Of a stretch of DNA of 5,229 bases, positions 1 to 4,021 are shown piece by piece. A program made the translations under genes and the position numbers. Source of the DNA: Candidatus Dadabacteria bacterium RIFCSPHIGHO2_12_FULL_53_21 (GTDB taxonomy: Bacteria; Desulfobacterota_D; UBA1144; Nemesobacterales; UBA2774); NCBI GenBank assembly GCA_001775255.1, contig MFCJ01000153.1, forward strand, positions 1 through 5,229, read 5' to 3'. The notes under the pieces were generated by a model. That model saw only the letters and a list, made by a program, of their open reading frames with translations. It did not search any database and was not told where the DNA came from. Position 1 is the stretch's first letter. The number at the start of each line of letters is the position of its first letter.

Positions 1-671
1 CCGAATTTCATTGCGAATTCGACTGCCCTCGCCTGGAGCACCTTCGACCCGAGGCTCGCGAGCTCGAGCATCTCCTCGTAGGATATCCTGTCGAGCTTCC
101 TCGCTGTGGGCACTAGTCCGGGGTCGGACGTGTATATGCCGTCGACGTCGTCTTTATAAAGCTCGCACGAGTCGGCGTTAAGAGCGGCTGAGAGCGCGAC
201 CGCCGTGAGGTCGGAGCCGCCCCTGCCGAGGGTCGTGACGTTGCCTTCCTCGTCCACCCCCTGGAACCCGGCCACGACGACTATCTTTCCCTTCCCGAGC
301 GCCTTCTTTATCCTCTCGGCGTCTATCCTGACTATCTTCGCTTTGGAGTGGGCGTTGTCGGTCACTATCCGCACCTGATGACCCTGGAGCGATAGCGCGT
401 CGTGCCCGAGGGCTTTGATAGACATCGCGAGCAACCCGGAAGAGACCTGCTCCCCGCTCGAGGTCACGACGTCGAGCTCCCTCTCGTCGGGGGGGTCCAT
501 TATCTGGAGCGACAGCTTGACGAGCTTGTCCGTCTCCCCGGCCATCGCCGAGACGACGACGAGGACGTCGTTCCCCTTTTCCTTCGTTTTAATTACGTGT
601 CCCGCAACCCACTTTATCTTGTCGAGGCTGGCAACGCTTGTTCCGCCGTACTTCTGAACGATGAGACCCAT
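1..671 (-). CDS. lysC: Aspartate kinase, N-terminal catalytic part (3' end beyond window)
   Basis: Phosphorylates L-aspartate with ATP in the cytoplasm, the first step toward Lys, Thr, Met and diaminopimelate. Only 223 codons are in the window; the family is usually about 400 aa, so the end of the kinase domain and the regulatory ACT domains lie off the left edge. Visible motifs: KYGGTSVAS (residues 7-15, nucleotide-binding start of the amino acid kinase fold), SAMAGETDKL (41-50), SGEQVS (72-77), TTLGRGGSDLTA (146-157) and DDVDGIYTSDP (174-184). The frame is open throughout. The start at 671 is supported by the standard MGLIVQKYGG opening and by an AGAAGG ribosome site 9 nt upstream. The first 58 nt overlap the end of tsaE, so the two are probably translationally coupled. 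It is the last gene of the nnr-tsaE-lysC run. Feedback control cannot be judged without the ACT domains. Confidence 0.96.
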   Translation of the reverse strand, partial: MGLIVQKYGGTSVASLDKIKWVAGHVIKTKEKGNDVLVVVSAMAGETDKLVKLSLQIMDPPDERELDVVTSSGEQVSSGLLAMSIKALGHDALSLQGHQVRIVTDNAHSKAKIVRIDAERIKKALGKGKIVVVAGFQGVDEEGNVTTLGRGGSDLTAVALSAALNADSCELYKDDVDGIYTSDPGLVPTARKLDRISYEEMLELASLGSKVLQARAVEFAMKF

Positions 672-1120
672 TCCTTTTTCCCTTCTATTTTGATTTCGCG
701 CGTGTTTTCCGAACCGTCGTCCGGTTCCGGAATCTTTATGTCGATATATATAGTATATTCAGGAAATATTTCCTCAACCCTCTCCGCCCACTCGACCGCC
801 GATACCCCGCCGCCGTAGAGAAACTCGTCAGCGCCTATTCCCATGAGCTCGTCCGCCCCTGAAACCCTGTAGAGGTCGAAGTGGTAAAGCGGAATCCTGC
901 CCTCGTACGCGTTCATAATTACGAAAGTGGGGCTCACGGGCTCGTCTTCTATATCGAGTCCCCTGGCTATCCCCTTGACGAGGACAGTTTTGCCCGCGCC
1001 CAGGTCCCCCCTGAGGGCAATAATACTACCGGGTTCGAGCGATTTGCCAATAATCTCGCCCAGTTTTATTGTTTCTTCAGCGTCTGTCACCCGTATTTCC
1101 ATACTCTCTCTATCCGTCAT
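614..1120 (-). CDS. tsaE: tRNA threonylcarbamoyladenosine biosynthesis ATPase TsaE
   Basis: P-loop ATPase partner of the TsaB-TsaD complex, needed in the cytoplasm for the t6A modification at A37 of ANN-decoding tRNAs. The 168-aa product shows the family motifs in order: ETIKLGEIIG (16-25), Walker A GDLGAGKT (38-45), SPTF in the switch region (63-66), HFDLYR (80-85) and VEWAER (109-114). Length is typical or slightly long. The extra residues are the C-terminal tail after EGKKE, which coincides with the part overlapping lysC. The start is uncertain: ATG at 1120 has no clear ribosome site, whereas ATG at 1102 (MEIRVTDAEETI) is preceded by a GGATAGAGAG purine run and gives a more usual N-terminus. 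It follows the NAD(P)HX repair gene by 35 bp and overlaps lysC by 58 bp, indicating one operon. Confidence 0.95.
   Translation of the reverse strand: MTDRESMEIRVTDAEETIKLGEIIGKSLEPGSIIALRGDLGAGKTVLVKGIARGLDIEDEPVSPTFVIMNAYEGRIPLYHFDLYRVSGADELMGIGADEFLYGGGVSAVEWAERVEEIFPEYTIYIDIKIPEPDDGSENTREIKIEGKKEWVSSFRSTAEQALPASTR
681..686 (-). promoter_or_regulatory. Ribosome binding site of lysC inside tsaE
   Basis: The minus strand reads AGAAGG, 9 nt before the lysC ATG. It lies inside the tsaE coding sequence (the IEGKKE codons), so ribosomes translating tsaE would pass over it. It supports the start at 671 rather than an internal start. Confidence 0.6.
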
Positions 1121-1155
1121 ATCGGTTTTTTGTTGGATTAAAATAATGAGTGATA

Positions 1156-2709
1156 TCAGCGGATTCGGAAGAAAGGCTCCTCGTCCGAATCAGGAAGCTC
1201 CGATAGAGTCCGGGGGAGGACGTCCGCGAGGTCGCCCGCTATTATCCCCGCCTGCCCCCGCTCGCTCGCGCACAAGTCGCCCGCGAGCCCGTGCACGAAA
1301 ACTCCCAGCCTGGCCGCGTCTTCAGGCGCAAGGCGCTGCGCGAGGAATCCGCCTATAATGCCCGTAAGCACGTCCCCCATGCCGCCCGACGCCATCCCGG
1401 GGTTGCCCGAGGTGTTCACGTATACGCGCCCACCGGGGGTCGTGACGAGAGACCTCGCCCCCTTGAGCACGAGAATGACTTTATGCTTCCTCGCGAAATC
1501 GAGAGACACGCCTATCCTGTCGCTCTCTATTTCATCGGTTTCGATACCGGTGAGTCTCGACATCTCGCCCGGATGGGGGGTGAGTACGATGGGCGCCTTC
1601 GCCTTGAGAAGGATTCCCGGCTCTTCCGCTATAAGCGTGAGCGCGTCGGCGTCGATCACTGCCGGTATCTCGCACGACCTGATTATCTCGTAGAGGAACC
1701 CGCGCGTTTCTTCTGTTGTGGAGATGCCGGGCCCTATTGCGAGCGCTGTTTTTTTATTGGCGATGATTTCTTTTACGCGCCTTACGGAGACCCTGCCGAG
1801 GGTGCGGACGTCCGTTTCTGGCAGCGGCTCCGTCATCGCCTCGGTCGTCTTTACTTCCATTATGTCGTTCAGGCTCGCGGGTATCCCCACCGTAACGAGC
1901 CCCGTGCCTACCCTGAGAGCGCCCAATGACGCGAGTGTCGCGGCCCCGGTCTTTCCCGGAGAGCCCGCGATAATGAACAGGTGCCCGTATGTGCCCTTGT
2001 GCGTATCGGCGCGCCGCGGCTTCAATATCCCGCTCACGGAGACGCGTGTGAGTAATTCGTAGGGAATGTCCTTTTCGAGCGATTTCGGTGTCGTGATGTC
2101 GGCTACGTATATCCGGCCCGCGTAGTCGAGTCCGGGGTATATCGAGATTCCGATCTTGGGGAGCACGAAGGTTACAGTCACGTCCGCCCTTACGGCCGCC
2201 CCGAGCGGGAGCCCGGTATTCGCGTCTATACCCGAAGGCAGGTCGACAGCGACGCGCGGGACGGGCTGACTATTGATGAAATTTATTAGCTTTCTATTGA
2301 ACCCCTCTACTTTTCTGTCGAGGCCGGTGCCGAAGAGGGCGTCCACTATGAGGTCCGCCTGTTTGTATTTCCTGATGCTCCCGTTAAGCTCGACGACTTC
2401 GCCCCCCGATTTTTTGAGCGCTCTCAGGTTGGCGAGGGCGTCGCCCCTGTATTTTGCGGGGCTTACCGCGAGGTACGTGGTTACCCTAACGCCCTGTCCC
2501 ATCAAATGGCGGGCGATGACGAAACCGTCGCCGCCGTTATTCCCGCCGCCCGCGAAGACGGCTACGCCGTCCGCGTGGGGGAATTCCTCAATTATCACGT
2601 CGGCTGCGGCGCGCCCGGCGTTTTCCATAAGGACGAGGCCGGGTATGCCGTGCTTCTCTATCGATAGGGCGTCTATTTCCCTTACTATTTCGCGTGTCGC
2701 TATTTTCAT
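1156..2709 (-). CDS. nnr: Bifunctional NAD(P)HX epimerase / ADP(ATP)-dependent NAD(P)HX dehydratase
   Basis: Repairs hydrated NADH/NADPH: the N-terminal half epimerises R- and S-NAD(P)HX and the C-terminal half dehydrates S-NAD(P)HX with a nucleotide cofactor, both in the cytoplasm. From ATG 2709 the protein is 517 aa, typical for the fused form. Epimerase (YjeF_N) motifs: MENAGRAAA (28-36), GGGNNGGDGFVIARHL (54-69), DALFGTGL (123-130), VDLPSGIDANTG (155-166). Dehydratase (carbohydrate-kinase-like) motifs: HKGTYGHLFIIAGSPGKTG (237-255), AIGPG (324-328), DADAL (353-357), LTPHPGEMSRL (376-386), and GMGDVLTG (443-450) with the expected catalytic Asp at 446. The frame could extend upstream to 2814, but those 35 residues resemble nothing in the family and run through a C8 tract and a repeat, so ATG 2709 (MKIATREIVREID) is preferred. 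That start lacks a clear ribosome site. It is the first gene seen of the operon; no promoter is obvious. Confidence 0.96.
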   Translation of the reverse strand: MKIATREIVREIDALSIEKHGIPGLVLMENAGRAAADVIIEEFPHADGVAVFAGGGNNGGDGFVIARHLMGQGVRVTTYLAVSPAKYRGDALANLRALKKSGGEVVELNGSIRKYKQADLIVDALFGTGLDRKVEGFNRKLINFINSQPVPRVAVDLPSGIDANTGLPLGAAVRADVTVTFVLPKIGISIYPGLDYAGRIYVADITTPKSLEKDIPYELLTRVSVSGILKPRRADTHKGTYGHLFIIAGSPGKTGAATLASLGALRVGTGLVTVGIPASLNDIMEVKTTEAMTEPLPETDVRTLGRVSVRRVKEIIANKKTALAIGPGISTTEETRGFLYEIIRSCEIPAVIDADALTLIAEEPGILLKAKAPIVLTPHPGEMSRLTGIETDEIESDRIGVSLDFARKHKVILVLKGARSLVTTPGGRVYVNTSGNPGMASGGMGDVLTGIIGGFLAQRLAPEDAARLGVFVHGLAGDLCASERGQAGIIAGDLADVLPRTLSELPDSDEEPFFRIR

Positions 2710-2785
2710 GTGCGTGCATAAAAAATAACGTAAATCAGAGGGATTGTATAGGTGGGGGGGGTAGTGTGGAAGAGAAGGATGAAAG
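2710..2785. other. Leader upstream of nnr with a G8/C8 tract; no convincing promoter
   Basis: Between the nnr start and the first dispersed repeat, the minus strand is pyrimidine-rich with a run of eight C (plus-strand G8 at 2754-2761) followed by TATACAAT. TATACA could be a -10 box, but no -35-like hexamer lies 16-18 nt upstream. No Shine-Dalgarno sequence precedes ATG 2709. The operon may be expressed from this weak site or from a promoter hidden in the repeat cluster; I cannot tell which. Confidence 0.4.
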
Positions 2786-2817
2786 ATTAGATTTCTCCCG
2801 TCGGTCGAAATCACGGG
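2786..2817. repeat. Dispersed palindromic repeat, TTCGACC...GGAGAAATC type
   Basis: GATTTC (2790-2795) and GAAATC (2807-2812) are perfect 6-bp inverted arms around an 11-nt loop. An alternative pairing, CCCGT (2797-2801) with ACGGG (2813-2817), would be mutually exclusive with it. From memory, the minus-strand core TTTCGACCGACGGGAGAAAT resembles a short repeat scattered between genes in many environmental bacterial genomes; I cannot check that here. Confidence 0.5.
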
Positions 2818-2845
2818 CTAGGGCAGGCTAAGGAGAACGAGCAAG

Positions 2846-2896
2846 GCAGTTTTTATTCCCTCCATTGTAAAGGAGGGGTAGGGTGGATTTGATTTT
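2846..2896 (-). repeat. Dispersed repeat B, copy 1, with CCCTCC/GGAGGG hairpin
   Basis: CCCTCC (2858-2863) and GGAGGG (2872-2877) form a 6-bp stem with an 8-nt loop. Read on the minus strand, the element begins AAATCCACCCTACCCCT (2890-2874) and continues through CTTTACAATGGAGGGAAT. Both halves recur, with few changes but separated by 90 bp, at 5001-5017 and 5108-5130 on the plus strand. This shows it is a repeat family within the window rather than chance sequence. Confidence 0.6.
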
Positions 2897-2918
2897 TGCA
2901 TAAACGAAAGGGATAAAT

Positions 2919-2951
2919 GCTGGATTCCCGATAAAGGCATTCGGGAATGAC
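2919..2951. repeat. Dispersed palindromic repeat with ATTCCCGA/TCGGGAAT arms
   Basis: ATTCCCGA (2924-2931) and TCGGGAAT (2941-2948) are perfect 8-bp inverted arms around a 9-nt loop. The flanks, GCTGG on the left and GACAG on the right, match from memory the very common REP-like motif written TGTCATTCCCG...CGGGAATCCAGC. Its family identity is recollection; the palindrome is directly visible. Confidence 0.6.
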
Positions 2952-2961
2952 AGAAAGTCTA

Positions 2962-3000
2962 ACTTTCCATACGCCAAGTTAATGAGTATTGGCGCAAAGT
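2962..3000. repeat. Inverted repeat (interrupted hairpin)
   Basis: CGCCAA (2972-2977) pairs with TTGGCG (2989-2994) across an 11-nt loop. An outer ACTTT (2962-2966) pairs with AAAGT (2996-3000) across an asymmetric internal loop. I do not recognise the family. It sits between the 8-bp palindrome and the next hairpin, continuing the row of stem-loops. Confidence 0.45.
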
Positions 3001-3002
3001 AA

Positions 3003-3042
3003 GCTAGGGCGACCAATTGCTCACTTGTTCGCAATTGTTCTT
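3003..3042 (+). repeat. Repeat E, copy 1: 7-bp stem, 10-nt loop
   Basis: CAATTGC (3014-3020) and GCAATTG (3031-3037) form a perfect stem around a 10-nt loop. The 40-nt stretch aligns without gaps to 5071-5110 at 29 of 40 positions, including the shared lead-in GGGYGACC and tail GTTCTT. Two differences in one stem arm are matched by compensating differences in the other, so the base pairing is retained although the sequence has changed. Confidence 0.6.
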
Positions 3043-3062
3043 CGACAAGCTCAGGACGAACG
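3041..3062. repeat. Dispersed repeat, TTCGACAAGCTCAGGA type
   Basis: The imperfect palindrome has TTCG (3041-3044) facing CGAA (3057-3060) around an AGCT centre. From memory, TTCGACAAGCTCAGGACGAA is among the most widespread intergenic repeats of environmental bacteria. It directly abuts repeat E, whose final TT it shares. The assignment is by recollection. Confidence 0.55.
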
Positions 3063-3107
3063 GGTTGGGCTTTGTTTGTGATATGAGCAGAAGAGATTCG
3101 GAAGGAT

Positions 3108-3129
3108 CATAGAAACACACGATGTGTGT
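3108..3129 (-). terminator. Possible weak terminator after the 94-aa Cys/His protein gene
   Basis: On the minus strand, four bases after the TGA stop, ACACAC-ATC-GTGTGT makes a 6-bp stem with a 3-nt loop, followed by TTCTAT. Its position is right for a terminator, but the stem is weak and the T-run poor, so this is tentative. The CA/TG dinucleotide run could also simply be a microsatellite. Confidence 0.3.
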
Positions 3130-3132
3130 GTG

Positions 3133-3417
3133 TCACTTCGCCATGCCGGCGTAGGTGACGGGCCTCGTGTCGCCGAACGTGTTTATGAGCGTATCCATGA
3201 ACTCCTGCGTGTGCTCTTCGCAGAAATGGTACAGGAGCGAATCCCTCCCGCCGCGGCTCGACACGCTTATCTGCTCGTAGTGCCTGCTGCAGAGGTCCTT
3301 ATGGCAGAGGGCGCACGTTTTGATCGAGATCCTCTCCCCCTCGCTCGTACAGCGCTCGCCGTCGTCGTTTAAGTGGTCGCACTGGAATATTTCAACCGTG
3401 ATGGATTTGCTCGACAT
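3133..3417 (-). CDS. Small Cys/His-rich protein (94 aa), paralogue 1 of 2, probably zinc-binding
   Basis: Function unknown; I do not recognise the family. The protein carries C13-x9-C23-x11-C35-x2-C38-x4-C43-x2-H46-x19-C66-x2-H69. These eight potential ligands fit two zinc ions in a cross-brace or treble-clef arrangement; this is inferred from spacing. All eight are conserved in the neighbouring 101-aa paralogue, which aligns without gaps over residues 1-91 with 50 identities (55%). Other shared motifs are IKTC.LC.KDLC..HYE (32-48), FC..HT.EF (65-73) and GDTRP (82-86). There is no signal peptide or membrane segment, so it is probably cytoplasmic. The start is supported by AAAGGAG 7 nt upstream. 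It has its own promoter (3506-3534) and a long G-rich leader. Extra histidines at 15, 39 and 64 are specific to this copy. Confidence 0.85.
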   Translation of the reverse strand: MSSKSITVEIFQCDHLNDDGERCTSEGERISIKTCALCHKDLCSRHYEQISVSSRGGRDSLLYHFCEEHTQEFMDTLINTFGDTRPVTYAGMAK

Positions 3418-3424
3418 ATCTGAT

Positions 3425-3431
3425 CTCCTTT
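3425..3431 (-). promoter_or_regulatory. Ribosome binding site of paralogue 1
   Basis: The minus strand reads AAAGGAG, 7 nt before ATG 3417. This is the strongest Shine-Dalgarno match in the window and fixes the start of the 94-aa gene. Confidence 0.8.
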
Positions 3432-3471
3432 AATCGAATACATAACCCGCCGCAAATTATATCCTAAGCTC

Positions 3472-3501
3472 GCCGTCCCCCCCCGGATTGCCGTCCCCCC
3501 C
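3472..3501 (-). repeat. Tandem 12-bp repeat with G7 and G8 tracts in the leader of paralogue 1
   Basis: The plus-strand 12-mer GCCGTCCCCCCC occurs at 3472-3483 and again at 3490-3501, 18 bp apart. On the transcribed (minus) strand this gives G7, then ACGGCAATCC, then G8 and ACGGC. The first G tract starts 5 nt after the -10 box of the 3506-3534 promoter, so transcription would begin in or just before it. Two long G tracts could supply four GGG runs for a G-quadruplex in the mRNA leader or the non-template DNA strand. The equivalent place upstream of paralogue 2 has no such tracts. Confidence 0.7.
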
Positions 3502-3505
3502 TGTC

Positions 3506-3534
3506 ATTAAACTAAATCCGCCGCGTTATGTCAA
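3506..3534 (-). promoter_or_regulatory. Sigma70-type promoter of paralogue 1
   Basis: On the minus strand: TTGACA (3534-3529), a 17-bp spacer, then TTTAAT (3511-3506). The -35 is perfect and the -10 matches at four of six positions. Expected start of transcription is near 3499, giving a leader of about 80 nt. It matches the promoter of paralogue 2 at 20 of 29 positions, including ATTTA in the spacer, so the promoter appears to have been duplicated with the gene. Confidence 0.75.
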
Positions 3535-3582
3535 TATCGTTTTACAGGGCGCAGGTCTCGTTCAGTCACCGGTCCCATTCAA

Positions 3583-3888
3583 TCAATGGCGCATCCTGGG
3601 CAGGGTCACGCCGTACCCGGCCTGGGGTATGGGCCTCGTGTCGCCGTACTTCTTGGCGAGGGTTTCCAGGAACTCGTCCGTATGGTCGACGCAGAAATAG
3701 TATGTGAAATGGTCGCGCGTCCCCTGGAGCGTCACCGTCACAAGCTCGTAGTGCGTGATGCAGAGGTCCTTGCCGCACAGGCCGCACGTCTTTATCGCGT
3801 CCCTGTTGCCCTCCCTCTCGCACCTCTCCCCGCTCTCGTCCGTCTGGTCGCACTGAAAAAGCTCTTTCGTTATCAGCTTAATAGACAT
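3583..3888 (-). CDS. Small Cys/His-rich protein (101 aa), paralogue 2 of 2, probably zinc-binding
   Basis: Function unknown. Residues 1-91 align without gaps to the 94-aa neighbour. C13, C23, C35, C38, C43, H46, C66 and H69 are all kept, as are FQCD (11-14), GERC (20-23), KDLC..HYE (40-48), HT.EF (69-73) and GDTRP (82-86). Eight paired Cys/His ligands suggest two structural zinc sites in a small finger of treble-clef or RING-like topology. This is inference; the spacing matches no named zinc-finger class that I know. It has an extra C-terminal tail (92-101, YGVTLPRMRH) absent from paralogue 1, and no signal or membrane segment. The start is supported by AGGGG 6 nt upstream. It is transcribed from its own promoter (3931-3959), divergently from the radical SAM gene 133 bp away; paralogue 1 lies 165 bp downstream. 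Confidence 0.86.
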   Translation of the reverse strand: MSIKLITKELFQCDQTDESGERCEREGNRDAIKTCGLCGKDLCITHYELVTVTLQGTRDHFTYYFCVDHTDEFLETLAKKYGDTRPIPQAGYGVTLPRMRH

Positions 3889-3894
3889 CCGTCA

Positions 3895-3899
3895 CCCCT
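3895..3899 (-). promoter_or_regulatory. Ribosome binding site of paralogue 2
   Basis: The minus strand reads AGGGG, 6 nt before ATG 3888. The match is moderate and the spacing good, and it agrees with the start aligned to that of paralogue 1. Confidence 0.6.
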
Positions 3900-3930
3900 G
3901 TATATACAACCGGAGAACCGTAATCTAACT

Positions 3931-3959
3931 ATTAAAGTAAATCGCGGGAAATAAGTCAA
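3931..3959 (-). promoter_or_regulatory. Sigma70-type promoter of paralogue 2
   Basis: On the minus strand: TTGACT (3959-3954), a 17-bp spacer, then TTTAAT (3936-3931). Expected transcription start is near 3924, giving a leader of about 36 nt. The box sequences, spacer length and ATATTGAC context agree with the promoter of paralogue 1. The -35 box overlaps one arm of the 3948-3977 inverted repeat. Confidence 0.75.
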
Positions 3960-3977
3960 TATATTTTATGTTATTTC
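3948..3977. promoter_or_regulatory. Candidate operator: 7-N16-7 inverted repeat between divergent promoters
   Basis: GAAATAA (3948-3954) and TTATTTC (3971-3977) are perfect inverted arms separated by 16 AT-rich bases containing AATATATT. The dyad covers the -35 of the paralogue 2 promoter and ends 8 bp before the -35 of the radical SAM promoter, a place from which one dimeric regulator could act on both. AT-rich arms can arise by chance, so confidence is modest. Confidence 0.35.
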
Positions 3978-3985
3978 GAGGCTGC

Positions 3986-4014
3986 TTGAAAACTCCCGGC
4001 GGGTTATGTATAAA
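3986..4014 (+). promoter_or_regulatory. Promoter of the radical SAM gene, placed for a leaderless mRNA
   Basis: TTGAAA (3986-3991), a 17-bp spacer, then TATAAA (4009-4014). Transcription would start about 7 nt after the -10, at 4021-4022, which is the A of ATG 4022. No Shine-Dalgarno sequence precedes that ATG, consistent with leaderless translation. A perfect TATAAT at 4018-4023 overlaps the start codon but has no -35 partner. Confidence 0.55.
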
Positions 4015-4021
4015 TTCTATA

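Noticed and set aside
1291..1929. Long plus-strand open frame of 212 codons
   Set aside because: It is antisense to nnr, GC-rich, with no family features; a shadow of the real gene. The same applies to the other frames opposite lysC, tsaE, nnr and the radical SAM gene.
2710..2814. 35-residue N-terminal extension of the NAD(P)HX repair enzyme
   Set aside because: It crosses a homopolymer and a dispersed repeat, and family members start at the MKIATRE-like segment.
2828..3034. Open frame of 68 codons on the minus strand
   Set aside because: It runs straight through four palindromic repeats, has no ribosome site, and its translation is just that of the repeats.
2786..3062. CRISPR array
   Set aside because: The units differ in sequence and spacing; they are separate palindromes, not one direct repeat with spacers.
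3456..3461. Perfect TATAAT on the minus strand in the leader of paralogue 1
   Set aside because: The region 16-18 nt upstream is the G8 tract with no -35 similarity, and a better-spaced promoter lies upstream.
3541..3582. Terminator after paralogue 2
   Set aside because: Only imperfect pairing around ACCGGT and no T-run on the minus strand.
3133..3888. The small Cys-rich proteins as RiPP precursor peptides
   Set aside because: Eight Cys/His ligands in paired C-x2-C, C-x2-H spacing across the whole length fit metal sites, and there is no leader/core division.
3968..4021. Upstream start of the radical SAM gene at ATG 3968
   Set aside because: There is no ribosome site, the 18 added residues are unlike the family, and they overlap a good promoter; kept only as an alternative.
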